A DNA stretch of 52,329 nucleotides from Clostridia bacterium (GCA_017522205.1 JAFWZS010000060.1:1-52329); one strand, 5' to 3'; numbered from the stretch's first letter, positions 42,449-50,568 are shown. Program-made: numbers and translations. The notes: a model not told the origin generated them from the sequence alone.

Positions 42449-44617
42449 TTATCTTCTTCTGTTGTTGTCTCTTCTGGGTCTTCTGGGTCTGTCTTCTTCA
42501 CCGTTATCCTCGGGAACAAGACCTTCGATTTCGATAAGAGCATCTCTTCTTGAAAGGTTGATTCTGCCCTGATCGTCGATTTCAAGAACCTTAACGATTA
42601 CTTCGTCACCAACGTTTACGCAGTCTTCAACTTTTTCTGTTCTCTTAACATCCAGCTTGCTGATGTGAACAAGGCCTTCCTTGCCGGGAGCAATTTCAAC
42701 AAATGCACCGAAGCTCATAAGGCGTGTTACGATACCGCGGAAGATTGAGCCAACCTCGGGGTCGTTAGCAATTGTTTCGATGATTGTGATAGCACGTCTT
42801 GCATTGTCGATATCAATAGCTGAAACGAATACTGAACCGTCTTCGCTAACGTCAACCTTACAGTCACATTCAGCGCAGATCTTCTGGATAACCTTACCCT
42901 GCTTACCGATAACATCGCCGATCTTTTCGGGATCAATCTTTGTTGTGAGCATCTTGGGAGCATACTTTGAAAGCTCTGCTCTGGGCTCTGCAATGCAGGG
43001 AAGCATTACTTCGTCAAGAATCTTACATCTTGCATCATAAGTCTTTTCAAATGCTTCCTTGATGATTTCGGGAGTAAGACCGTGAATCTTAAGGTCCATC
43101 TGAATAGCTGTAATACCCTTCTTAGTACCTGCTACCTTGAAGTCCATATCGCCGAAGAAGTCTTCAAGGCCCTGAATATCAACCATTGTCATGAAACGGT
43201 CGCCTTCAGTTACAAGACCGCATGAGATACCTGCAACGGGAGCCTTGATGGGTACACCTGCAGCCATAAGTGAAAGGGTTGAACCGCAGATTGAAGCCTG
43301 TGATGTTGAACCGTTTGAAGAAAGAACTTCTGAAACGAGTCTGATAGCATAGGGGAATTCCTCAACTGAGGGAATTACGGGAACAAGAGCTCTTTCAGCA
43401 AGTGCACCGTGGCCGATTTCTCTTCTGCCGGGGCCTCTTGAGGGCTTTGTTTCACCAACTGAGTATGAGGGGAAGTTGTAGTGGTGCATATATCTCTTGC
43501 TCTCTTCGTTGTCAAGACCGTCAAGAAGCTGAGCATCACTTACGGGGCCGAGAGTGGTTACTGTAAGAACCTGTGTCTGACCTCTTGTGAACATACCTGA
43601 ACCATGTACTCTTGAAAGAAGGTCAACCTGAGCATCAAGAGGACGCATATCGTTGATACCTCTGCCGTCAACTCTCTTGTTTTCGTCAAGGAGCCAACGT
43701 CTTACAACGAACTTCTGAAGCTTGTAAAGACATTCGTCAATCTTGCCGATTTCTTCAGCATATTCCTCGTCGAATCTTTCGTGTACCTTTTCGTATACGG
43801 GCTTAAGTCTTTCATCACGGATTCTCTTGTCGTCTGTGTCGAGAGCAAACTTAACGTCTTCAATTGCGAATTCCTTGATTGCTTCGAACATTTCGGGAGC
43901 GGGATCCTGTGATTCAAAGGGAATCTTTTCCTTGCCGATTTCCTTCTGGATACCCTTGATGAATTCAACGATTTCCTGGTTAACCTTGTGAGCGTACATG
44001 ATACCGTCGAACATTGTTTCGTTGTCGATTTCGTTTGCACCTGCTTCAATCATAGCAACAAGATCTGCAGTTGAAGCAACAGTAACAGCCATTTCGCTCT
44101 TTGCTCTTTCAGCTTCTGTGGGGTTGATAACGAACTTGCCGTCAACAAGACCTACTGAAACACCGCTGATTGGGCCGTCCCAGGGAATTTCTGAAATTGA
44201 AATTGCAACTGAAACACCGATCATAGCTGTGATTTCGGGAAGGCAATCCTGGTCAACTGACATAACAGTTGCAACAACACCTACGTCGTTTCTCATATCC
44301 TTGGGGAAAAGAGGACGGATAGGTCTGTCGATAACTCTTGATGAAAGAGTAGCCTTTTCACTTGCCTTGCCTTCTCTTCTCTGGAATGAGCCGGGAATGC
44401 GGCCTACTGAGTAGAGCTTTTCTTCAAAGTCAACCGAAAGAGGGAAGAAGTCAACGCCTTCTCTGGGCTTTGCAGCCATTGTAGCTGTACAAAGAACTTC
44501 TGTTTCGCCATATCTGATAAGACATGAACCGCCTGCAAGACCTGCCATTTTACCTGTTTCAACTACGAGAGGTCTGCCTGCAAGAGTAGTTTCGAATTTT
44601 CTGAATTCAGGAAACAT
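42449..44617 (-). CDS. pnp: polyribonucleotide nucleotidyltransferase (PNPase)
   Basis: 722 residues, normal length. Two RNase PH-like domains (first with SRVIDRPIRPLFP, second with RVDGRGINDMRPL, FTRGQTQVLTV, SSNGSTSQASICG and DFFGDMDFKVAGT), then a KH domain (DVIGKQGKVIQKICAE) and an S1 domain (GIVTRLMSFGAFVEI), ending in a short Arg-rich tail (RRPRRDNNRRR) that may bind RNA. It degrades RNA 3' to 5' using phosphate. It lies 207 bases downstream of rpsO, the classic order, with a long structured leader. Confidence 0.97.
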   Translation of the reverse strand: MFPEFRKFETTLAGRPLVVETGKMAGLAGGSCLIRYGETEVLCTATMAAKPREGVDFFPLSVDFEEKLYSVGRIPGSFQRREGKASEKATLSSRVIDRPIRPLFPKDMRNDVGVVATVMSVDQDCLPEITAMIGVSVAISISEIPWDGPISGVSVGLVDGKFVINPTEAERAKSEMAVTVASTADLVAMIEAGANEIDNETMFDGIMYAHKVNQEIVEFIKGIQKEIGKEKIPFESQDPAPEMFEAIKEFAIEDVKFALDTDDKRIRDERLKPVYEKVHERFDEEYAEEIGKIDECLYKLQKFVVRRWLLDENKRVDGRGINDMRPLDAQVDLLSRVHGSGMFTRGQTQVLTVTTLGPVSDAQLLDGLDNEESKRYMHHYNFPSYSVGETKPSRGPGRREIGHGALAERALVPVIPSVEEFPYAIRLVSEVLSSNGSTSQASICGSTLSLMAAGVPIKAPVAGISCGLVTEGDRFMTMVDIQGLEDFFGDMDFKVAGTKKGITAIQMDLKIHGLTPEIIKEAFEKTYDARCKILDEVMLPCIAEPRAELSKYAPKMLTTKIDPEKIGDVIGKQGKVIQKICAECDCKVDVSEDGSVFVSAIDIDNARRAITIIETIANDPEVGSIFRGIVTRLMSFGAFVEIAPGKEGLVHISKLDVKRTEKVEDCVNVGDEVIVKVLEIDDQGRINLSRRDALIEIEGLVPEDNGEEDRPRRPRRDNNRRR

Positions 44618-44657
44618 AATTTTTACCTCGCTTTTCTAAATTTAAATTTTTATCTCC

Positions 44658-44735
44658 AACGAGGCGGCGGTTTAGCAATAAATTCAGCACTCAGAAAGCG
44701 CTCAATTTAGTGCTAAACAAAACTTCAGCCTCGTC
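44658..44735 (-). promoter_or_regulatory. long hairpin in the pnp 5' untranslated region
   Basis: Three stacked stems on one axis: outer GACGAGGC / GCCTCGTT, middle TTTAGCA / TGCTAAA and inner AGCGCT / AGTGCT with a TTCTG loop (minus strand). It ends about 40 bases before the pnp start. In E. coli a pnp leader hairpin is cut by RNase III and then used for PNPase autoregulation; the same could apply here, but this is inference. Confidence 0.6.
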
Positions 44736-44777
44736 AAATTTACGGTTTTTCTCCGCTTTTTTTACGGAGTATTAACG

Positions 44778-44811
44778 GAAAAAAGGCAGACACGATAAAT
44801 TCATGTCTGCC
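44778..44811 (-). terminator. rpsO terminator
   Basis: GGCAGACA (44785-44792) / TGTCTGCC (44804-44811), followed on the minus strand by TTTTTTCC, just after the rpsO stop. Read-through would reach pnp. Confidence 0.8.
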
Positions 44812-44823
44812 GAATGAGTGCAA

Positions 44824-45090
44824 TTACTTACGGATACCGAGTCTAGCGATGATGCTACGGTATCTTTCGATATCGTTCTTCTGAAGATATGCAAGGAGAT
44901 TTCTTCTCTGACCTACCATCATAAGAAGACCACGGCGTGAGTGGTGATCCTTCTTGTTAGCCTTAAGGTGCTCTGTAAGGCTGTTGATTCTGAAAGTAAG
45001 GAGAGCGATCTGTACTTCGGGTGAACCTGTGTCACCTTCGTGAGCAGCGTATTCCTTGATAATTGCGGTTTTCTGTTCTTTTGTCATCAT
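44824..45090 (-). CDS. rpsO: 30S ribosomal protein S15
   Basis: 88 residues. Signature regions [39 protein letters not shown] and [14 protein letters not shown] are those of S15, which binds the 16S rRNA central-domain three-way junction and nucleates platform assembly. GAGGTG is 7 bases before the first ATG (45090); a second ATG follows directly, so the protein may begin one residue later. The leader can hide the ribosome site. Confidence 0.97.
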   Translation of the reverse strand: MMTKEQKTAIIKEYAAHEGDTGSPEVQIALLTFRINSLTEHLKANKKDHHSRRGLLMMVGQRRNLLAYLQKNDIERYRSIIARLGIRK

Positions 45091-45195
45091 GGTTTTTCAC
45101 CTCATAAATAATAGTCATTCGCCAAGCCCCCAGTTTGCGGCAGGTGAAAAAGCCCGTTGGGCAAAGACCCGCAGACCGAGTAACCGGCACAATGC
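45091..45195 (-). promoter_or_regulatory. rpsO leader with ribosome-site sequestering inverted repeat
   Basis: The ribosome site AGGTGAAAAA (minus strand of 45093-45102) has a perfect 10-base complement TTTTTCACCT (minus strand of 45142-45151) upstream in the leader. A small hairpin GCCC-AAC-GGGC and a possible TGCGG / CCGCA stem lie between the complement and the transcription start. This arrangement suits feedback by free S15 on its own translation, as known in several bacteria with unrelated leader structures. Confidence 0.6.
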
Positions 45196-45199
45196 TGAA

Positions 45200-45228
45200 A
45201 CATTATATCACAAGAGTTCCCGGTTGTA
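45200..45228 (-). promoter_or_regulatory. rpsO promoter
   Basis: Minus strand TTTACA, 17-base spacer, TATAAT preceded by TGTGA, in the interval 45200-45228, about 110 bases before the start of rpsO. Confidence 0.75.
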
Positions 45229-45303
45229 AAGAGAAAAATCAAATTTTTTTATTAAATTATACAATTAATATTTCCCGTAGCTGAACAGATATGCTTTAAT
45301 TCT

Positions 45304-46308
45304 TTATGAAAGCTTCACCGTATAGTTATATTCAGGACGCCAGTATCCTGACATAAAGTTTCTTGCTCTGAAAACGACCTCGTCTTCGTAAACCTCAATT
45401 ACATAGCTTGTTCCCGGGAACCAATCGCCGTTTTCATTGAAGCCGTTGATAGCAGGAATGTTAAGGCTGTGGATGTTTCCGACTTTTTCGAGGCTTTCGT
45501 ATCCCAGCTTTTCTTTAGTCTCACTGTTTGAAACACCGTTATGAATATGTCCTGAAATCACAAATACATTGTCGTATTTCTGCATAATTTTATTGATTCT
45601 GTCGCTCTGCTCGCCCATACCGCCTGTCATATCGTCATAATCGTCATCGCCCCAGGATACGGGAAGACCATGAGTCATATTTATAGGCCAATGGCAAACA
45701 ACGAAAATTGGTTTATCAAGCTTTGCAGCCTTTTTCATTTCGTTTTTGAACCACTTTATCTGCTTATCAGAGAAGGTTGCTGCTGTGTGGTCCTCCTCGC
45801 TTGTAAGGAAGATAAAGGGATATCCGTTGACGGTTGTTGAATAGTAGTAGTTACCGGTAAATTTACCCGTAAGTTTTGTGCTGTATTCCATAAACAGACC
45901 TTTGGCCGTTCTGTTATCGCTGCCGTCTCTTGTCCATGTGTCGTGATTACCCATAGCAAGAAGAATGTTATCAGCCGGATCATATCCTTTAAACTGTTCT
46001 TCAAAATGTGCCCACTGATCTTCATATCCGTGATCTGTGTTGTCCCCCACAAAAACAAGAGCATCATATTTTTTATCTGCAGCTTCAAAATCCTTCATAG
46101 CAAGGTGAAAAACGAGGTCGTTGGGGAGGCCTTCAATGCCAACTTTCATATGGGTGTCAGAAACAACCGCAAAGTTGAGCTTACAGCTTTCAGCATCCAG
46201 AGGTGCATTGGGAGCTGTTGAATCCGCCATCTTACCGGGTGCAACTGTAGCTACGATTGTAAGAACAATCGAAACCACAAATCTTAAAACTGATGTTAAT
46301 ACTGACAT
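45304..46308 (-). CDS. calcineurin-like metallophosphoesterase (copy 2, exported)
   Basis: 334 residues. N-terminal signal peptide (about 1-25, LRFVVSIVLTIVATVAPGK). Metal motifs: VVSDTHMKV, FVGDNTDHG, AMGNHDTW, VVCHWPI and ISGHIHNG. In the second motif Asn replaces the more usual residue after GD, while the Asp pair is kept (GDNTDHG). A paralogue of the protein at 40778-41731 with an added export signal. AAAGGAG precedes the start, 31 bases after the DUF4434-type gene, so the two exported proteins share an operon. Substrate unknown. Confidence 0.88.
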   Translation of the reverse strand: MSVLTSVLRFVVSIVLTIVATVAPGKMADSTAPNAPLDAESCKLNFAVVSDTHMKVGIEGLPNDLVFHLAMKDFEAADKKYDALVFVGDNTDHGYEDQWAHFEEQFKGYDPADNILLAMGNHDTWTRDGSDNRTAKGLFMEYSTKLTGKFTGNYYYSTTVNGYPFIFLTSEEDHTAATFSDKQIKWFKNEMKKAAKLDKPIFVVCHWPINMTHGLPVSWGDDDYDDMTGGMGEQSDRINKIMQKYDNVFVISGHIHNGVSNSETKEKLGYESLEKVGNIHSLNIPAINGFNENGDWFPGTSYVIEVYEDEVVFRARNFMSGYWRPEYNYTVKLS

Positions 46309-46339
46309 ATCAATTTCTCCTTTAAATAAACTGTTTATT

Positions 46340-47695
46340 TCATCCTATTACAACTTTACCCGTACTGTTTCCGGCTGCATCAAAGGCTTCAATTGTATAG
46401 GTGCTTTCCATACTACCGTTTTCATCGATAAACGACGTTTCTTCCCAGCCGTAATACATTTCAACTCTCGCAAGGAACTTTCCGTCTTTTTCAATTCTGT
46501 AGTATGCGATACCGAAATTATCCTCAGCAGCATCCCACTTAAGCTCGATACCGTTTTCGGTCTGAAGCTTTTCCATGTTTCCGGGTGCTGACGGTGCTTC
46601 GCTTTCAAGAACATAGTCATTATTAAGGTAATCGAGATATGTATTAATGAAAGCGGGATTTACTGCATCGGGGCTGTAGTAGTGGTTATAGGAGAAGGTG
46701 ATGATGTTCTCCGCATACTTCGAGGCAACATCCATCTGCCACACAAATCTGTCAAGTGTTTCCGTTACGTGAACGGTATTCTCGGTTTTGGGCGGATTAA
46801 TGATTCCGCTGAGAGCTGCATCGGCAACAGCTGAAGAAAAGTTTTCGCAGTTTGCCCAAAGTTTAAGGTCAACCTTGCTTGAATCAACTGCAGTTTTGTA
46901 AATCTTCCATGTCATTTCAAGATTCTTTTCTCTCACCCATTTTGCACCAACTGCGTCCTGTGGAGCAAAAATATCACCGTCTCTGAAGTTAATCATATTG
47001 ATAAGACGAACATAATTTGCAAGCGTCATCACAGGGCCTGCTGAAAGATATTCAGAATAAAACGGACTCATAAGAAGCGGCTTCGTTCTGTCTGTTTTGT
47101 TTATACTGTCAATAATTGTGTTTATGCCGTCAGCGGTTCCTCTGATGTTTATCTGACGGATAAGTCCGTTGCTGATTTCGGGAGTGAAGTACCAACCGTA
47201 AAGGCTGTCCTTGTACTTTTCGCCATACTTATTATATATATCCTCAACCATCTGAGCGGCCACAGAGCAAACTTCACCGTACTGCTTTGAAAGTGAGCCT
47301 TCATTCCAGAAGTCGTCGTACATATTAAGTCCGACGAAAACCTTGATGCCTCCCTTTTCACAGTGCCTGAGTGCAATTTCAAGACAGTCTCCGCCGAAAA
47401 CGCCGTCTTTAAGTTCTTCAACATCGCTGTCATAGTAAACATTCCATGTGCCGCCTGCACTTTCTGAGGCTTTATCGGCAAGACACTGAAGAATAAGATA
47501 TTCAATACCTGCCTCTTTCATATTATAAACTTCTTTTTCCCATCTTTGTTCGTCCCAGCTGCTGCTCATCCAGGACTGAATGAAAGTGCCGTTAAATCTG
47601 CTTTCGCATTTCCTTTCCGTGCTGTTATTACCAAAAGGCAACATCAGCATTATGAATGCCACAACCGCTGAGATTATTTTTCCAAAAAGAAACAT
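46340..47695 (-). CDS. exported DUF4434-type TIM-barrel protein with C-terminal FN3 domain
   Basis: 451 residues. Signal peptide about 1-22. The barrel part opens GTFIQSWMSSSWDEQRWEKE with KEAGIEYLILQ, typical of DUF4434 glycosidase-like proteins, and contains YGWYFTPEI with a candidate acidic residue. The last 85 residues form an FN3-like module (SAPGNMEKLQTENGIELKWD, then YRIEKDGKFLARV). Probably acts on or binds a polysaccharide outside the cell; no activity is known for most members. AAGGAGG precedes the start. First gene of a two-gene operon with the exported phosphoesterase. Confidence 0.8.
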   Translation of the reverse strand: MFLFGKIISAVVAFIMLMLPFGNNSTERKCESRFNGTFIQSWMSSSWDEQRWEKEVYNMKEAGIEYLILQCLADKASESAGGTWNVYYDSDVEELKDGVFGGDCLEIALRHCEKGGIKVFVGLNMYDDFWNEGSLSKQYGEVCSVAAQMVEDIYNKYGEKYKDSLYGWYFTPEISNGLIRQINIRGTADGINTIIDSINKTDRTKPLLMSPFYSEYLSAGPVMTLANYVRLINMINFRDGDIFAPQDAVGAKWVREKNLEMTWKIYKTAVDSSKVDLKLWANCENFSSAVADAALSGIINPPKTENTVHVTETLDRFVWQMDVASKYAENIITFSYNHYYSPDAVNPAFINTYLDYLNNDYVLESEAPSAPGNMEKLQTENGIELKWDAAEDNFGIAYYRIEKDGKFLARVEMYYGWEETSFIDENGSMESTYTIEAFDAAGNSTGKVVIG

Positions 47696-47746
47696 ATTTT
47701 ATCAACCTCCTTAAAATCAGTAACATTGTACCATATTTTTTCACAC

Positions 47747-47779
47747 AAGTGTTAATTTTTTTGAAAAAATTACACACTT
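47747..47779. promoter_or_regulatory. inverted repeat in the divergent promoter region
   Basis: AAGTGTTAATTTTTT (47747-47761) and AAAAAATTACACACTT (47764-47779) are inverted copies apart from one extra base. A third AAGTGT occurs at 47790-47795 inside the promoter of the small peptide gene. This could be an operator controlling both directions; the regulator is unknown. Confidence 0.4.
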
Positions 47780-47782
47780 TTC

Positions 47783-47811
47783 TTGACAAAAGTGTACAGT
47801 TTTGCTACTAT
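47783..47811 (+). promoter_or_regulatory. promoter of the small peptide gene
   Basis: TTGACA (47783-47788), 17 bases, TACTAT (47806-47811), about 42 bases before the ATG at 47854. Confidence 0.75.
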
Positions 47812-47853
47812 TGTCGTATAAATAATTGCAAAATGTTCCAAGGAGGATTTATT

Positions 47854-47964
47854 ATGGACGCTATTCAGAGAATCATCGATGCTTTTTCAGCCATTCTCGG
47901 CTACTTCAAAACATTTGTTGCAGAAATCAAAGCTGCATTAGGTCTCAGCGAAGAAAACGCATAA
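47854..47964 (+). CDS. 36-residue amphipathic helical peptide
   Basis: Starts at ATG 47854 after a very strong AAGGAGG, ends at TAA 47962-47964. The sequence (opening MDAIQRIIDAFSAILGYF, ending LGLSEENA) is free of Cys and Pro. Hydrophobic residues recur every three to four positions (I4, I7, I8, F11, I14, L15, F18, F21, V22, I25, L29), giving one hydrophobic face. Own promoter and terminator bracket it, so it is a deliberate one-gene unit. Size and pattern recall phenol-soluble modulins, small membrane-active toxins or regulatory membrane peptides, but there is no sequence identity I can claim. A longer upstream frame lacks a ribosome site. Confidence 0.75.
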   Translation: MDAIQRIIDAFSAILGYFKTFVAEIKAALGLSEENA

Positions 47965-47985
47965 TCAATTAAACTTATAACTTTC

Positions 47986-48016
47986 AGAGGACTGTCTTTG
48001 CAGCCCTCTTTTTTCT
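47986..48016 (+). terminator. terminator of the small peptide gene
   Basis: AGAGG-A-CTG (47986-47994) pairs with CAG-C-CCTCT (48001-48009) with one mismatch, followed by TTTTTTCTTTATT. Confidence 0.85.
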
Positions 48017-48124
48017 TTATTGTCATCATACCAGCCGTTATTTGTACAGTTTGCACAAAATTATGATTTCATATTCTTGCGTTTTAACTAAAAAGTAGAA
48101 TGTGATTTTTTTTGCAAAAAACAC

Positions 48125-48153
48125 TTGCATTTTCGAAAAACTTATAGTATTAT
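48125..48153 (+). promoter_or_regulatory. promoter of a candidate small RNA
   Basis: TTGCAT (48125-48130), 17 bases, TATTAT (48148-48153). No + strand gene lies downstream before the convergent SDR gene. Confidence 0.55.
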
Positions 48154-48159
48154 ATACCC

Positions 48160-48267
48160 GTAATCGAGAGAGACAAATCTCGGTTAACCTAACAAAGATT
48201 TCTCCACTATAATGTTTTCTTCATATTTTCTCCTTTTAAAAGCACTCGGACATTCCGGGTGTTTTTA
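48160..48267 (+). ncRNA. candidate small RNA
   Basis: A promoter ending at 48153 and a terminator-like hairpin (AAAAGCACTCGG / CCGGGTGTTTTT, about 48238-48266, two G-U pairs) bracket about 108 bases with no open frame of note. A 5' hairpin CGAGAG / TCTCG (about 48165-48182) is followed by an unpaired, C/U-rich middle. This is the usual shape of a trans-acting small RNA. A 19-codon frame at 48212 has no ribosome site. I recognise no known RNA family. Confidence 0.45.
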
Positions 48268-48292
48268 ATTTCTATCGGAATTTGAGTATAGC

Positions 48293-48326
48293 TTACCCCG
48301 GATTCGTGAATTGAATCCGGGGTATT
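48293..48326 (-). terminator. terminator of the sdaA-SDR operon
   Basis: TACCCCGGATTC / GAATCCGGGGTA, a 12-bp perfect stem directly beyond the SDR stop at 48335. Confidence 0.75.
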
Positions 48327-48334
48327 TATATATA

Positions 48335-49129
48335 TCAGGATTTAAGTATAAGTCCGATAACGGCAACCTGCATTCTCTGAGGCAGTGCGTTAAGGATTCT
48401 TAAAAGCGGATTTCTGTTTACGTTGTAAACGAACTGAGGAACTTTATCTGTCAGAGCTTTAAGCACGGTTTCACCGATAACCTCAGCAGGAACGTTCTTG
48501 GATTCAACGCTGTCAACAATACCCTTGAAGCGTGACGCATTGCATTTATAAAGCTCTGTATTTTCAACGAATCTGTCAAGTGCATCAGTTGAAACGTTGA
48601 GAAGACCTGTTTTTACTGCACCCGGTCTGATAATCGAAACAGGAATGCCGAGAAGGTTGGTTTCCATTCTGAGTGAAAAGGCGTATTTTTCAAGGGCCGC
48701 CTTTGTAATTCCGTAAATTCCCGTAAAGGGCAGAGGATCAAGCGGTGCAAGCTCACTTGAAGTGATTATGATTCTGCTTCCCCTTGAAAGAAGAGGCATA
48801 AATTCCTTGTTTATTCTGTAAACACCGAAAAGGTTGATGTCAAAAATTCTCTTGAATCGCTTTTCGTCCATTTCAACAAGGGAATCAAGGTCATATATAC
48901 CTGCAGTATGTACAATGGCATCCAGCTTTTCTGCTGACTTTTCGATTTTTTCAAAGACATCCTCAATGGCGTCGCTGTCGGTTACATCGCAGGAGTAAAA
49001 TTCAAGACCGTCAATCTCCTGACATTCTCTGTAATCTATTCCGTAAACCTTGTAGCCTTTTTTAATAAGCAGCTTGCAGATTGCTGCACCCATACCGCCG
49101 GTTGCACCGGTAACCAAAACTTTTTTCAT
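48335..49129 (-). CDS. short-chain dehydrogenase/reductase
   Basis: 264 residues. NAD(P)-binding TGATGGMGAAI (TGxxxGxG), the acidic site DYRE after beta 2, CDVTD, HTAGIYD (NNAG equivalent), catalytic SSELAPL with Ser and YGITKAALE (YxxxK). Classical SDR length plus an extended C-terminus with a hydrophobic end (MQVAVIGLILK). Substrate unknown; lipid or sterol-like substrates are possible for such tails. AGGAG precedes the start, 15 bases after the sdaA stop. Confidence 0.88.
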   Translation of the reverse strand: MKKVLVTGATGGMGAAICKLLIKKGYKVYGIDYRECQEIDGLEFYSCDVTDSDAIEDVFEKIEKSAEKLDAIVHTAGIYDLDSLVEMDEKRFKRIFDINLFGVYRINKEFMPLLSRGSRIIITSSELAPLDPLPFTGIYGITKAALEKYAFSLRMETNLLGIPVSIIRPGAVKTGLLNVSTDALDRFVENTELYKCNASRFKGIVDSVESKNVPAEVIGETVLKALTDKVPQFVYNVNRNPLLRILNALPQRMQVAVIGLILKS

Positions 49130-49144
49130 AATTATTCTCCTGTT

Positions 49145-50347
49145 TTATTTGTTATACATTGCTGCAAGGCCGCCCTCAGAGGTTTCTCTGTAACGTGAAT
49201 GAAGGTCCTTACCCGTTCTGTACATTGTTTCAACAACTGTGTCAAAGCTGATTTTTCTTGTGGTTGAAAGGAAGTTTGCAAGTGAAAGTGCGTTGATAGC
49301 TCGCATTGCCGCAACGGCATTTCTTTCAATGCAGGGAATCTGCACAAGGCCGCAAACGGGGTCGCAGGTAAGACCAAGCATGTGCTCCATAGCAACCTCA
49401 GCTGCGTATTCGATCTGACCGATACCCATTCCGAAAAGCTCACAGAGGGCTGCAGCAGCCATTGAGCAAGCTGTACCGATTTCAGCCTGACAACCGCACT
49501 CGGCACCGCTTATAGATGCATTCGTTTTAACAAGGTTGCCTATTATTCCGCCAACGGCAAGAGCTCTGCAGATCTGCTGGTCGGTAAAACGCTTTTTGTC
49601 CTGCATATATTTAAGGACGCTTGGTACAACTGCGCAAGCACCGCAGGTAGGAGCAGTAACAATTATTCCTGCACCTGCGTTTTCTTCACTTACCGCAAAG
49701 GCATAAGCACAGACAAGACGGTTTTCCTTTGTGATATCGCTTTCGTCAATATGTGACTGATTGTAAAGGAACTGTGCCTTTCTTTCAACGCCAAGCCCAC
49801 CGTCGAGAACGCCATGGGTTGAAAGACCTGCAATAACAGCATTTTTCATAGCCTTCCACACATCGTGAAGATAAGCCCATATTTCTTCGCCTTCATTCTG
49901 TTCAACGTAATCGCTGATTCTGATGTTGTGGCTCATGCAGTATTCTGCAATTTCCTCAAAGGAGTTTTCTTTATAAACCTCAGGCTCATCAAGCTCAGGT
50001 TTTCCTTCAATGGAAATCTGACCTCCGCCTACAGACATTATTCTGCTTTTGCCGATTTCTTCACCATTTTTATAAGCGAAAAACTCCATTGTGTTTTCGT
50101 GAGGAAGATTTTCTGTGTTCACGTCACCGAAAACAACTTCGATTTTACCCTCTTCGAAAACATCGAGAATTGCTTCGTCAGTTTTATGTCCCTTACCCGT
50201 GCTTGAAAGTGAGCCGTAAAGTATAGCCTTATAGCTGTCAGCATCGGGATAAGCGTTTTTGAAATAAGTTGCGGCTTTTTCAGGTCCCATTGTGTGAGAA
50301 GATGACGGGCCTCTGCCGATTTTGTAAAGATTTCTCAAAGACTTCAT
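49145..50347 (-). CDS. sdaA: L-serine dehydratase, single-chain iron-sulfur type
   Basis: 400 residues. The start at 50347 (MKSLRNLYKIGRGPSSSHT) follows AAAGGAG; an upstream extension overlaps the DUF6472 gene. The N-terminal beta-type domain (GPSSSHTMGPEKAA, HENTMEF) is fused to the alpha-type catalytic domain with Fe-S cluster cysteines in APTCGACAVVPS, GAECGCQAEIG and GLTCDPVCGLVQIPC. It deaminates serine to pyruvate and is oxygen-sensitive, fitting an anaerobe. In Bacillus-type enzymes these are two chains. Confidence 0.95.
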   Translation of the reverse strand: MKSLRNLYKIGRGPSSSHTMGPEKAATYFKNAYPDADSYKAILYGSLSSTGKGHKTDEAILDVFEEGKIEVVFGDVNTENLPHENTMEFFAYKNGEEIGKSRIMSVGGGQISIEGKPELDEPEVYKENSFEEIAEYCMSHNIRISDYVEQNEGEEIWAYLHDVWKAMKNAVIAGLSTHGVLDGGLGVERKAQFLYNQSHIDESDITKENRLVCAYAFAVSEENAGAGIIVTAPTCGACAVVPSVLKYMQDKKRFTDQQICRALAVGGIIGNLVKTNASISGAECGCQAEIGTACSMAAAALCELFGMGIGQIEYAAEVAMEHMLGLTCDPVCGLVQIPCIERNAVAAMRAINALSLANFLSTTRKISFDTVVETMYRTGKDLHSRYRETSEGGLAAMYNK

Positions 50348-50363
50348 TTTGCTTTCTCCTTTG

Positions 50364-50543
50364 TCAGTTCTGTTTTCTGACAATTTTGTATTCATCATAA
50401 AGCGAAAAATAGTGACAGTTTTCCGTGCTCTGACTCATATATCTTTCCATTTCGTCTTCATCGAGATTAATACTGCAGAAATAATCGTCATATTCCTCGT
50501 CGTACGTGTAATAACTGCATTGTTCGCAAGGGCGTCCGGACAT
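50364..50543 (-). CDS. DUF6472 family small protein
   Basis: 59 residues, too short for many gene finders. Start ATG at 50543 with AAGGAGTGA upstream, stop at 50364. It is very acidic and has four cysteines: RPCEQCSYYTYDEEYDDYFC near the start and ENCHYF later, ending DEYKIVRKQN. The CxxC...C...C pattern and the LDEDEMERY and DEY.IVRKQ words match the DUF6472 pattern common in Clostridia; it probably binds a metal. Function unknown. It is first in an operon with sdaA, whose start is 16 bases downstream. Confidence 0.85.
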   Translation of the reverse strand: MSGRPCEQCSYYTYDEEYDDYFCSINLDEDEMERYMSQSTENCHYFSLYDEYKIVRKQN

Positions 50544-50568
50544 ATTATCACTCCTTTTCTTTTCATTT

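Noticed and set aside
47656..47853. Longer version of the small peptide starting at 47656
   Set aside because: The extension crosses the promoter, has no ribosome site and is antisense to the start of the DUF4434-type gene.
48212..48268. 19-codon frame inside the candidate small RNA
   Set aside because: It has no ribosome binding site and its 3' half is the terminator stem.
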